Source of the DNA: Planctomycetota bacterium
GTDB taxonomy: Bacteria > Planctomycetota > J058 > JAJDCQ01
Assembly (NCBI GenBank): GCA_029260755.1
Contig: JAJDCQ010000099.1
Coordinates: forward strand, 1 to 64,000
DNA: 64,000 bases
Direction: 5' to 3'
Below are positions 1 to 8,074 of the stretch, in pieces. The notes below the pieces were generated by a model that was not told the DNA's origin, made no database searches, and saw nothing but the letters and a program-made list of their open reading frames with translations. How positions within the stretch are numbered: position 1 is the stretch's first letter; every line of letters begins with the position of its first letter. Made by a program: the position numbers and the translations under genes.

Positions 1-149
1 TGCAGGAGGGGAGGCGGGGGGAGGCCCGACGCGATCACGGCGGAGAGTGCGAGCGCGTCTCTCGTATGGCTGGTCCGTTCCTCGTTTCCGGACTGGAGCC
101 CGCTGTTCTCGTCCGGAGATTCGGCCATTTCCGGATGGGAACTAGCTAG

Positions 150-527
150 CTAGCCGCTGGCGTCGTCGACGGCGAGCTCCACGCCGAGAGCGCGCGCGGC
201 GGAGCGCAGAGTGCGGAGGGGGCCGCCGTCCTGATCGCGTCGCGGGAAGAAGAGGCTGACGGCGATCGTCGGCTCGCCCGGTCGCTCCTCGAGGCAGAGG
301 TCGGGGCCGCGGCTCGAGTCGACGGTGAGCCAGCGACCGCGCGGCCGGGCGCGGTCTTCGACCGGCTGGCCGGCGGCGGAGAAGGCGCGGGCGAGGCTGT
401 CGAGCACCCGCGGCGCGTCCTCGGCGTTCGAGAGCCGCAGCGTCGCCCAGGGGCGAAGCCCGCGCTTGGGGCCGCGCCTGGGCGGGTTGGCCGGGGTGGC
501 GTCGTCGTCGGGGGGTGAGTGTGCCAT
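150..527 (-). CDS. Hypothetical protein, 125 aa
   Basis: I do not recognise a family. The protein is soluble, proline- and arginine-rich over its first 25 residues, then a compact region with a short strand/helix pattern; there is no signal peptide or membrane segment. It is the last of three minus-strand genes (sigma factor, zinc-finger protein, this one), 76 bp after the zinc-finger gene, so co-transcription is plausible but unproven. The stop codon lies inside a CTAG-repeat stretch at 142-153. The first 149 bases of the window hold no gene I can support. Confidence 0.5.
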   Translation of the reverse strand: MAHSPPDDDATPANPPRRGPKRGLRPWATLRLSNAEDAPRVLDSLARAFSAAGQPVEDRARPRGRWLTVDSSRGPDLCLEERPGEPTIAVSLFFPRRDQDGGPLRTLRSAARALGVELAVDDASG

Positions 528-603
528 GTCGATCTCGAGCCTACCGTGTCATCTCGGTCGACGCACAGCCCGGACGGGCGGCGGTTCGCGGAGCTCGCCT
601 CGC

Positions 604-867
604 TTACGGAAGATCGCGGAGCGCGGCTCGGAGCGCGTCGACCTCCTCTCGGCACTCGACGCAGACCGCGAGGTGCTGCTCGACGGCCCGGGCCTCGTCC
701 GAGCAGAGGCGCGTGCGGCCGTCCTCGAGTGACTCCACGAAGGGAGCGATCCGCTCGGCGAGCTGGTCGCAGTCGATCTCCGAGGCGGCGGTCGCCGCGA
801 GCGCGGCGACGAGCTCGAGCAGCTGCTCGGGGGCGGGATCCCGGGCGTCCATGCGATTACGACGCAT
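604..867 (-). CDS. Zinc-finger anti-sigma factor candidate, 87 aa
   Basis: The C-terminal half carries an H-x3-C-x2-C signature (HLAVCVEC) preceded about 35 residues earlier by a cysteine in the CDQLAERI segment, the pattern of the zf-HC2 / ZAS anti-sigma fold. There is no membrane segment, so it would be a cytosolic regulator. The start at 867 overlaps the last 11 bases of the ECF sigma gene and has a GGAG upstream; a second ATG at 852 would avoid the overlap. Adjacency to an ECF sigma factor supports an anti-sigma role; it could also be a co-regulator that merely binds zinc. Confidence 0.7.
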   Translation of the reverse strand: MRRNRMDARDPAPEQLLELVAALAATAASEIDCDQLAERIAPFVESLEDGRTRLCSDEARAVEQHLAVCVECREEVDALRAALRDLP

Positions 868-1450
868 CGGAGAGGTAGCTCCTTACATCCTGGTCGGAGA
901 ATCCCGCGTCGGCGAGCGACCGTCTCAGGCGGCGACGCGCATCGTGGTGGAGCTTGTAGAGGGCGTTCGGGTTCGTGCCCAACCGCTCCGCAATGACCAC
1001 GGTCGGCATGCCCGCCAGCTCGGCCAGGACCGCGGTTCGCTGGAGCTCGGTCAGGTCCCGGTCGATCGCGGCGCGGAGCGCGCCGAGGAGCTCGTCGGCC
1101 TCGGCCGACGTCGACGGGCCGCGATCGGGCGCTGCGTGGAGGACCTCGTCGAGGTCGACCGACCGCGCGCGCCGGCGCCGGAGGTGAGTGAGGGCGATCC
1201 GGATCGCGACCGCGACGGCCCACGTCGTGAACTTGCTGTCGCCGCGGAACGTGTCGAGGCGCTCGAGGATCCGGATGACCGCCTCCTGCGTGAAGTCCTC
1301 GAGCTCGTCCTCATCGATCGCCCGCCGGCGAAGGGCGCTCGACAGACCGCGGCAGACGACGTCGCGAAGCTCCCTCACGAGCTGATCGTCGCGCGGCGCG
1401 GCCGTCAGCCCCGTCAGCCAGTCTTCGTTTCGAGTGAGGCTCGCGCGCAC
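857..1450 (-). CDS. ECF-type RNA polymerase sigma factor, 197 aa
   Basis: Region 2 is recognisable (DFTQEAVIRILERLDTFRG, then KFTTWAVAVAIRIALTHLRR, a typical -10 binding helix), followed by region 4 (LTELQRTAVLAELAGMPTVV and a helix-turn-helix ending HHDARRRLRR). The length is normal for ECF factors. The start is GTG at 1450 with a GGAGAG ribosome site seven bases upstream. The next gene is a zinc-finger protein overlapping by 11 bp, the usual sigma/anti-sigma pairing. The stimulus and regulon cannot be read from the sequence. The 198 bp between this gene and the divergent YHS gene presumably hold both promoters; no clear box was seen. Confidence 0.88.
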   Translation of the reverse strand: MRASLTRNEDWLTGLTAAPRDDQLVRELRDVVCRGLSSALRRRAIDEDELEDFTQEAVIRILERLDTFRGDSKFTTWAVAVAIRIALTHLRRRRARSVDLDEVLHAAPDRGPSTSAEADELLGALRAAIDRDLTELQRTAVLAELAGMPTVVIAERLGTNPNALYKLHHDARRRLRRSLADAGFSDQDVRSYLSDAS

Positions 1451-1648
1451 CAGTCAGCTCTCCGCTCTCCAGCGAGCATCGCTTCGTATGGCCGCGGTCG
1501 AGCGGGTGAGTTACCAGCGCCGAACAAACCTCCGAGGTAAGGAGCCAGCCCGAGCGAGCGTCGAAGGGGGGAGCGCAGCGTCGAGCGAGGCTCGGCGCGT
1601 GTCTCGCTCATCCCGCGTCAGACGGACGCAGCAGCCAAGGAGACCACC

Positions 1649-2053
1649 ATGAGCGCCACGCACTCGAACGACATCATCGATCAGGCCACCACCCCCGCGA
1701 TCGAGGGCTACTGCCCCGTCGCCTACTTCGCCGCCGGCAAGCCGATCCGAGGAACGCCGGAGCATGCCTCGGCCCACCGCGGCGAGACCTACCACTTCGT
1801 CTCGGCGGAGGCCAAGGCGGCCTTCGACGACGATCCCGAGCGCTACGTCCCCGCCTTCGGTGGATCGTGCGCCTTCGGGGCGTCGATCGAGAAGACGTTC
1901 CCGGTCGACCCGACCAGCTTCAAGATCGTCGATGGGCGGCTGCTTCTCTTCCTCAAGAACGAGGAGACCGACGCGCGTCAGCTCTGGAACGAGGGAGATG
2001 AGGCGGAGCGCCTCGCGAAGGCCGACGCCCACTGGAAGCGGTCCGCGGGCTAG
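1649..2053 (+). CDS. YHS-domain protein, 134 aa
   Basis: Residues 18-75 form a YHS domain: GYCPVAYF, then a conserved YHFVSAEAKAAFDDDPERY segment and PAFGGSCAFG. YHS domains are small, often metal-linked modules found near copper and redox proteins. There is no signal peptide, so it is predicted cytoplasmic. It stands alone on the plus strand, divergent from the sigma factor and convergent with the kinase at 2116. A second YHS domain occurs in this window, fused to the membrane iron-sulphur protein at 13823. The ligand is unknown; C22 and C73 are candidate metal ligands. Confidence 0.8.
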   Translation: MSATHSNDIIDQATTPAIEGYCPVAYFAAGKPIRGTPEHASAHRGETYHFVSAEAKAAFDDDPERYVPAFGGSCAFGASIEKTFPVDPTSFKIVDGRLLLFLKNEETDARQLWNEGDEAERLAKADAHWKRSAG

Positions 2054-2115
2054 CGTCGCGAGACGGGGCGTCGGGCCCGGCCAGCAGGCCAGGGGCCGGC
2101 GCCTCGGTCACTCGA

Positions 2116-5100
2116 TCACCTCTCCGCCCTCGCGGCCGCCGCGCGGTCCGCCTCGGCGCGCTCGGCGTCGCCGAGCTTCTCCCACAGATCCGCGCGCCAC
2201 CAGAAGTCGCTCCGGTCCGGCCGGCCCTCGGCGAACGCGCGCTCGAGCGCCGCCGTCGCGTCCTCGGGGCGGCGCAGCTCCAGCAGCAGCTCCGCCCGCT
2301 CGAGGCACAGGTCGATCAGCCGTCCCCGCCGCCCGAAGCTCGACCGTTCGATCTCGATCGCTCGCTCCTGGCGCGCGAGCGCCTCGGCGGCGCGACCGTG
2401 CGCGCGGAGGTGACGCGCCTCGAGCGCGATCGAGCGACCGGTCGTCGGGTCGAACCCTCGGATCGCGGCGACGAGCACCTCGGTGGGCGGCGTCGCCGGG
2501 CATACGTCGAGGTCGACGCCGGCGTCGCAGCGATCGCTGCGGGCGCGGTTCGCCACGTCGACGGTCATGTCGACGATCGTGTTGACGTCGCGGGCGAGGG
2601 CGCCCTCGTAGAAGCCCTCGGTCGCGTCGCCGGCGATGGTGGTGGCGTCGCGGAGCGCCTCGACGATCCGGTCGGCCGCGTCGACGCCTTCGGTGTCGCG
2701 GAGGAACTCGACGAACCCGGCGAGGAGGTCGAGGCGGTGCCACCCGACGTCGAGGGCGCGCTGGCGCTGGAGGGCGATCTCGTGGAGGCGGGCGGCGCCG
2801 GCCGTCATCGTCTCGACGACGCCGAGGCGCTCCGGCATCCCGACGCCCTCGCGGACGCGCGCGGCCAGCCCGCGGACCGGCGCATGGGACACGTCGTGGG
2901 TGTTGTGGACGACGGTCTGGATGAGCCGCGCGATCGTCGCGAGGACCCAGGGCGGGACGTCGGCGTCGAGCCGCTCCCGCTCGAGGACGACCTGGAACCA
3001 CGCCCACCGCTCGACGAGGAGGGCGGCGAGCGCCTGCCCCTTCGCGTCGCCGTCGAGCTCGGAGGCGTCCTGGCCGAGGTGGTCGAGCGTCGCGATCGCG
3101 TCGGCGAACGCGGTCCGCGTCGGCGATCGGCCGAGCGCCGCGTCGACGCGGGCGACGATGTCGTCGCCGGCGAGGTCGGCGGGGTCGCGCGAAGAGCCGA
3201 GCCAGGCGCCCTGCCCGAGCAGGGTGAGGGCCGCCTCGAGGCCTCGTCGGCGGGCGATCAGGTCGGCGTCGACCTTCGCCATCAGCACCTGCGCCTGGAG
3301 CGACGAGAGGAGCTCGTCGCGCCGCGCGTCGCGCGGGAGGAGGACGATCAGGGCCGCCTCGACCCGGAGCCGCAGCCGCTCGGGGCCGACGGCGTCGTCG
3401 GTCGAGGCGGCTTGCGCGAGGGCGTGGATCGTCTGGACGGTCGCGGGCTGGACCTCGGGAGGCTCGGCGCCGAGGGGGACGTCGTCGATCAGCGCGCCGA
3501 GAAGCTCGTCGAGCTCGTCGTCCTCGGGGCTCGCTTCGCCCGCGCCGAGGAGCGCGTCGAGGCGGCGAGCGACGACGCTCGCCCGCGCGCGGCGGACCGC
3601 GCCGCGCCGGTCCGGCGCCGGGCCGAGGGCGGCGAGGCGGCGACCGAGCGCCGGGATGACCGCGTCGATCAGCGGGCGGTCGGGGGCGACCTGGCCATGG
3701 GCGATCGCCGCGGCGACGAGCAGCGCGCTCGCGCCGTCGTCGAGGAGGGTCGGATCGCGTCCGAGGAAGATGCCGAGCTGCTCGGCGCGTTCGGCCTCGA
3801 CGAGGACGCGGACGACGGTCGATCGGTGCGAGCGCCACGGCTCGGCGTCGAGGGGGAGGGTGCGGGTGAGGGCGAGGTCTCCCTCGGAGAGCCGCCGGAG
3901 CCCGGCGAGGAGCTCGAGTCGGGCGCGTCGGTTCGGGTCGTCCGCGGCGGGCGACGGCGGCAGCGCGGCGAGCTTCGTCTCGAGCTCGGCCGTCGCGGCC
4001 ACGGCGTCCGGGTCGCCGGTTGCGACGACGAGGTCGGCCGCCCGGTCGAGCTCATCGTCGAACCGCGACCAGGCGGCGGCGGCCTCGCGGGCGGCGTCGG
4101 CGCGGCGGCTCGCGACGAGGGCGACGACGACGAGGACGCCGCCGACGAGGATGGCCGCCGCCGTGGTGGCGACCGCGACGCGGCCCGAACGGCCGGTCGG
4201 GACGACGGTCCGGGCGATGCGCTCGATGACGCCCGGGGGACGGGCCTCGATCGGGTCGCCGCGGCTCCATCGCTCGAGGTCGTCGGCGAGGGCGGCGGCG
4301 CTGCCGTAGCGGTTGCGGGGTCGCGGCTCGAGCGCCTTCAGGCAGATCGTCTCGAGGTCGGAGGGCAGGGCGGGGTGCACCCGGCCGGGCCGCTCGGGTC
4401 GGGTGTTCGCGATCGCGAACATGAGCTGCACGCCCGAGACGCTGCCGTGCGGACGCCGCCCGGTGAGGAGCTGGTAGAGAATCACGCCGAGCGCCCAGAC
4501 GTCGGTCGCCGGCCCGACCTCGTCGGCGCGGGTGCCCTTGAGGGCTGGGAGGACCTGCTCGGGCGCCATGTAGGCCGGCGTTCCGAGGAGCTCGCCCGTC
4601 CTGGTGAGGCGCTCCTCGATCGGCGTGCCGAGGCCGTCGCTCTCGGAGATCGGCTCGTCGAGGGCGAGGCCGAGGTCGACGACGCGCGCCCGGCCGTCGG
4701 CGCCGAGGATCACGTTGCCCGGCTTGAGGTCGCGATGGACGAAGCCGGCTCCGTGCAGGTGCTCGACCGCGCGCGCGATCTCGGCGATCAGCGCGGCGGC
4801 CTCGGCGACGGTCGGCGGGTCGTCGCGGATCCGTTCGGCGAGCGAGCGGCCGGGGATCAGCTCCATCGCGAGCCACGGGTCGCCGCGCTCGGTCTGACCG
4901 ACCGCGTGGATGCGGACGAGCCCCGGGTGCCCTCCGGTCGCCGCGAGCGCCTCGGCCTCGCGGCGGAAGCGGATCAGCGCGCGCCGGGCGCGGCCGCTCG
5001 CGAGGAGGTCCGCGCGGAGGACCTTCACGGCGTGGACGGCGCCGGACTCGGCGTGACGGCCTCGGAAGACCGCGCCCATCCCGCCCTCGCCGAGCGTGTC

Positions 5101-5307
5101 CTCGATCACGTAGGGACCGACGCGGTCGCCGGCGTCGACGCGGGCGGAGTGGCCTCGGCCGATCGATCCGACGGGCCGGGCGGGGCTCGGGGTCGCGCCC
5201 GGCGCGAGCGGCGGGACCGGAGGCGCGGTCGGCGCCGGGCCGGTCGTCTCGTCGGCGAGGAACTGCCGGAGCCGGTCGACGCGGTCTCCCTTGGCGCGGT
5301 CCGTCAT
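2116..5307 (-). CDS. Membrane Ser/Thr protein kinase, 1063 aa
   Basis: This is a Hanks-type kinase with all catalytic elements: glycine loop GEGGMGAV (73-80), lysine K95, HRDLKPGN (191-198), a DLG in place of DFG (211-213), APE (248-250). One membrane helix follows at about 378-400, then roughly 660 residues of alpha-helical, repeat-like sequence predicted outside the membrane. The start ATG at 5307 overlaps the stop of the upstream ECF sigma gene (ATGA), so the two are translationally coupled. Sigma-kinase pairs of this kind are common in Planctomycetota and the kinase probably controls the sigma factor. It is paralogous to the kinase at 43776-46829 in domain order and in C-terminal motifs such as PTLLDDGA. 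The reading frame stays open far upstream, but that is GC-driven. Confidence 0.9.
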   Translation of the reverse strand: MTDRAKGDRVDRLRQFLADETTGPAPTAPPVPPLAPGATPSPARPVGSIGRGHSARVDAGDRVGPYVIEDTLGEGGMGAVFRGRHAESGAVHAVKVLRADLLASGRARRALIRFRREAEALAATGGHPGLVRIHAVGQTERGDPWLAMELIPGRSLAERIRDDPPTVAEAAALIAEIARAVEHLHGAGFVHRDLKPGNVILGADGRARVVDLGLALDEPISESDGLGTPIEERLTRTGELLGTPAYMAPEQVLPALKGTRADEVGPATDVWALGVILYQLLTGRRPHGSVSGVQLMFAIANTRPERPGRVHPALPSDLETICLKALEPRPRNRYGSAAALADDLERWSRGDPIEARPPGVIERIARTVVPTGRSGRVAVATTAAAILVGGVLVVVALVASRRADAAREAAAAWSRFDDELDRAADLVVATGDPDAVAATAELETKLAALPPSPAADDPNRRARLELLAGLRRLSEGDLALTRTLPLDAEPWRSHRSTVVRVLVEAERAEQLGIFLGRDPTLLDDGASALLVAAAIAHGQVAPDRPLIDAVIPALGRRLAALGPAPDRRGAVRRARASVVARRLDALLGAGEASPEDDELDELLGALIDDVPLGAEPPEVQPATVQTIHALAQAASTDDAVGPERLRLRVEAALIVLLPRDARRDELLSSLQAQVLMAKVDADLIARRRGLEAALTLLGQGAWLGSSRDPADLAGDDIVARVDAALGRSPTRTAFADAIATLDHLGQDASELDGDAKGQALAALLVERWAWFQVVLERERLDADVPPWVLATIARLIQTVVHNTHDVSHAPVRGLAARVREGVGMPERLGVVETMTAGAARLHEIALQRQRALDVGWHRLDLLAGFVEFLRDTEGVDAADRIVEALRDATTIAGDATEGFYEGALARDVNTIVDMTVDVANRARSDRCDAGVDLDVCPATPPTEVLVAAIRGFDPTTGRSIALEARHLRAHGRAAEALARQERAIEIERSSFGRRGRLIDLCLERAELLLELRRPEDATAALERAFAEGRPDRSDFWWRADLWEKLGDAERAEADRAAAARAER

Positions 5308-6098
5308 CCGGCGAGGACCGCGAGGAGCTCGGCCTCGAGCTCCTCGGGGCTGGTGACGTAGTCGAGGATGCGCGCCTCGAGGATCCGGCGGAGGCTCTTG
5401 CGGCAGCTTCGCAGCCAGTTCTTGACGTCGTTCACCTTGATGCCGTGGCGCTCGGCGAGCTCCTGGTAGCTCGGAGGGCGCGAGGGATCGGAGCTCGGCG
5501 ACGCCTCGCCGTCGCGTCGGGACGAGGCCTCTCCGGGCACGGGCACGTTCGGCTCGAGGCAGCGGGCGGCGAAGCAGGCGAAGTGGGCCGCCTTTCCCGA
5601 TCCCTCGAGCTCGGCGCGCAGCTCCTGCACCGCGTCGTCGAGGAGCGTCCGCACCCACTGTCGGTCGAAGGCGTCGGCCGGGTCCTCGTCGGGGGCGGCC
5701 GGGCCGAGGGCGTCGAGGTCGGCCGCGGCGTCGAGCGAGACGACGCGTCCGCCCGCCGGGCGGCGGGCCCGGTCGCGGCGCGACGCGTCGATCAGGAAGT
5801 GCTTCAGGGCGCGCTTGAGGTAGCCGCGGAACGACCCCTTCTCGGGGCGGAGGCGCTCGAGATACCCCTTCTCGAGGAGGTGGGCGAAGAAGGCCTGGGT
5901 CAGGTCGCGGGCGTCGTGGCTGCTCGCCCGCCACGCGGTCCGGACGTAGACGTAGACCGGCTTCCAGTAGCGGTCGAGCAGCTCGGAGAGGCCGGCCTGT
6001 CGCTCCGGGCTCGCCAGGTCGCCGGCGGCGAGCACCTGCGACCAGATCGTCGATGGGAACGAGCGGTCCCGGTCCGACCAGGCGGAGTCGAAGCTCAT
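5304..6098 (-). CDS. ECF sigma factor of planctomycete type, 264 aa
   Basis: The N-terminus reads MSFDSAWSDRDRSFPSTIWS, like the FP-T-W opening of sigma factors enriched in Planctomycetota and Acidobacteriota. Region 2 follows (HDARDLTQAFFAHLLEKGYL, FRGYLKRALKHFLIDASRR), then a linker with a possible extra cysteine pair (HFACFAARC) and region 4 (SYQELAERHGIKVNDVKNWL). I chose ATG 6098 because it begins the conserved block; the frame extends 45 codons further with arginine-rich, non-conserved sequence. Its stop overlaps the kinase start by four bases, so sigma factor and kinase are made together and probably form one signalling unit. Confidence 0.88.
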   Translation of the reverse strand: MSFDSAWSDRDRSFPSTIWSQVLAAGDLASPERQAGLSELLDRYWKPVYVYVRTAWRASSHDARDLTQAFFAHLLEKGYLERLRPEKGSFRGYLKRALKHFLIDASRRDRARRPAGGRVVSLDAAADLDALGPAAPDEDPADAFDRQWVRTLLDDAVQELRAELEGSGKAAHFACFAARCLEPNVPVPGEASSRRDGEASPSSDPSRPPSYQELAERHGIKVNDVKNWLRSCRKSLRRILEARILDYVTSPEELEAELLAVLAG

Positions 6099-6260
6099 TC
6101 GCGAGAGGACCCTTCCGACCGAGGATAGTCCTCCCGGGGCGCCCCGGACAAGGCGACGCGACGCCCGCGACGCCCGTGATGACGGCGAGGGCCGGTCGAG
6201 CCTCCGTCGGCCCGACCGGCCCTCGCCGGTCACGTCTGCGGTGTCGTGACGGAGAGAGGG

Positions 6261-7571
6261 TTACTTCTCGACGCCCGACCAGCGGGTCGCGAACGCGGAG
6301 CCCTTGACCTTCCTGGCCTTCTCGACGGTCTGGGCGCTCTCGCCGCTGCGCTGCCAGGTCACGTCGATCGAGCCGTTCTTCCGGAGGGTCAGGATCCCGG
6401 CGACCTTGCCGCTCTTGTGCGAGAAGCGGTAGCTGCCCTTGCCGTAGTGGAGGACGTCGATCTCGTTCGCCGGATACTCGGCGAAGCTGATCGCCGGGCC
6501 GCCGGAGGCGTGCGGCTTGATCCAGATGTGGCCGAAGTCGGGGTGCTGCCACTGGACGAGGTCGGACATGTGGACGCCGGAGGCGACGCGCGTCTCGACC
6601 TCGAGCGGCTTGCCGGCCTTCGCGGCGGCGGGGTCGATCCTGGCGTCGCGGAGGATGTCGAGGAGCTCGGGGCGGAGGTCCGCCATGGCCCAGCGCATCT
6701 TCTGGGCGAACTGACTCCAGCCCTGCGGGCCATTGCCCGTGCTCTTGCGGACGTTGTCGCGGATCGCTGCGATCCGCTGCTTCATGACCTCGAGGCGGCT
6801 GCGCGTCTGCGCGTCGGTGAGGTCGAGGAGGGCGTCGCCGCCGTTGCCGATCTCGGCCTTCGGCGCCTTCTTGCCGGTCGCCTTCTCGAGCTCCTTCTGG
6901 AGGCGGCGGAGCGGCTGCCGGATCTGCTCCTTCTCGTGCCAGCTCGCGACGGCGCCGGCGATCGCCTCGACGACCGCGCCGGCCGCGCCGGCCTGCTTCC
7001 CCGACCACGAGCCCGACGGCTTGAGGGGGCGGCCGTGGCCGTCGGTGTAGTCGATCAGGTTCGCGCGGTCGGCGTCGCCGAGCTCCGGCGTCTCGTGATC
7101 GACGCCGAACTCGTCGGCGAGGAGGCCGCCGAGGCCGCGGGCGGCCCGCGGGGTCGACCCGGTCTTCACCGGGGTCGAGGTGGCGTCCGCGGGTGTCGGC
7201 GCCGATGGCGGCGCGGACGAGCCGGACGGGACGACGTCCTCGTGCGGGCCCATGCGGTCGCGGCGCGAGGACCGATCCGGGCTCGAGCCGTTGCTCTCGG
7301 CGAGGCGGTCCATCAGGTTCTCGAAACGGGTCGGGGCTCCGCGGGGAGCGTCGATCCGTGGCGCCGTCCGCGTCGCCTCGTTCGAGGGGCGGGCGGCAGA
7401 TCGACCCTGGAGCTCGCGGAGCATCTCGTCGAGGCCGCGGCGCTTCCCCTTCTCCTCGGCGGCGAAGGCGGGCGCGGCTCCGGCGACGAGGGCGCCGGCG
7501 GCGATGATCGCGGCGAGGCCGATCCGGGCGACGTGGCTGGTGTCGGTGACGTTGGCGCGGGTGGTGGTCAT
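6261..7571 (-). CDS. Secreted protein of unknown function, 436 aa
   Basis: A clear Sec signal peptide is present (hydrophobic stretch about 14-35, cleavage after APAFA). The mature protein has a low-complexity Ser/Pro/Thr-rich region (about 55-145), a helical region with charged repeats (about 205-320), and a C-terminal beta-rich domain (about 325-436) containing GHIWIKPHASGGPAISFAEY. No family was recognised. It lies upstream of and in the same direction as the sigma/kinase pair with 162 bp between them, so it may have its own transcript. It is divergent from the nitrate reductase cluster. Confidence 0.6.
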   Translation of the reverse strand: MTTTRANVTDTSHVARIGLAAIIAAGALVAGAAPAFAAEEKGKRRGLDEMLRELQGRSAARPSNEATRTAPRIDAPRGAPTRFENLMDRLAESNGSSPDRSSRRDRMGPHEDVVPSGSSAPPSAPTPADATSTPVKTGSTPRAARGLGGLLADEFGVDHETPELGDADRANLIDYTDGHGRPLKPSGSWSGKQAGAAGAVVEAIAGAVASWHEKEQIRQPLRRLQKELEKATGKKAPKAEIGNGGDALLDLTDAQTRSRLEVMKQRIAAIRDNVRKSTGNGPQGWSQFAQKMRWAMADLRPELLDILRDARIDPAAAKAGKPLEVETRVASGVHMSDLVQWQHPDFGHIWIKPHASGGPAISFAEYPANEIDVLHYGKGSYRFSHKSGKVAGILTLRKNGSIDVTWQRSGESAQTVEKARKVKGSAFATRWSGVEK

Positions 7572-8074
7572 GGCTTCCTCTTCTCTCTTCGGGGTGGAGA
7601 CGTCCGTTCACCCCTCCGTGCGCACGTCGCTCTCGGCGGTGTACGCCCGAGGAGAAAAGGAGGAGCACCGGGTCAGAAGTCCTTGGGAGACAGGAGCCAG
7701 CTCCGGAGCCCGGCGAGGAACGACGCGCGCGCGCCGCGCTCGCGCCACGGCTCGTGGCCGCACCGGGGGAAGCCGAGGGAAGCTCCAAGTACCGGAGGTG
7801 AGAGATGAAGCGACGCGACGCGTCGCGCCGACCTCATCGTGGCGGCGCACCTCGATCGGCGTCGCGCGGGCCGCGGGCATCGGTGCGGATCTCTCACCGT
7901 TTCCGCGGGATCTTCCGCGGCGTTCGCCGACCCGAGGGTCAGGAAGCGGCTTGCCGCGGCATTTTTCGGGCTGGCGCGCCGTGTGCATCGGGTGCCGACG
8001 CAATCGTACCTCAGGCCGTTCCCCGTTTCCGCGTCCGTCGAAACCCTCCCCGAAGGGGGGTGGGAGGAGTCCCG
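7572..8074. other. Intergenic region upstream of the napA-act cluster
   Basis: These 503 bp separate the divergent secreted-protein gene from the nitrate reductase gene and must carry the promoter of the 20-kb cluster. I see direct repeats of TTCCGCGG around 7900-7920, a related GTTTCCGCG near 8025, and a GC hairpin just before the start codon. No FNR-type TTGAT-N4-ATCAA box was found. From 7805 the frame is open and continuous with napA and has a GGAGGTGAG in front of an ATG, but the translation is arginine-rich with no recognisable content. Confidence 0.5.
8044..8065 (+). promoter_or_regulatory. GC hairpin adjoining the napA ribosome-binding site
   Basis: CCCTCCCC, a GAA loop, then GGGGGGTGGG can fold into a tight stem directly before the GGGAGGAG ribosome site (8062-8069) of the nitrate reductase gene. 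The pairing overlaps the upstream edge of the ribosome site, so it could limit translation or pause transcription. There is no T tract, so it is not an obvious terminator. In DNA this GC-rich such structures arise by chance. Confidence 0.3.

Noticed and set aside
2398..5361. Long plus-strand open frame of 987 codons opposite the kinase
   Set aside because: The translation is Glu/Gly/Val/Arg-biased, a mirror of the GC-rich kinase gene on the other strand; no motif or domain.
5308..7788. Extension of the 2116 kinase frame upstream to a 1890-residue protein
   Set aside because: The upstream part is out of frame with the sigma factor and secreted protein that clearly occupy this DNA; the kinase starts at the ATGA overlap at 5307.
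7805..8074. N-terminal extension of NapA from ATG 7805
   Set aside because: It has a good ribosome site, but it would bury the Tat signal behind about 108 residues and its translation is arginine-rich without recognisable content. ATG 8075 has an equally strong ribosome site.
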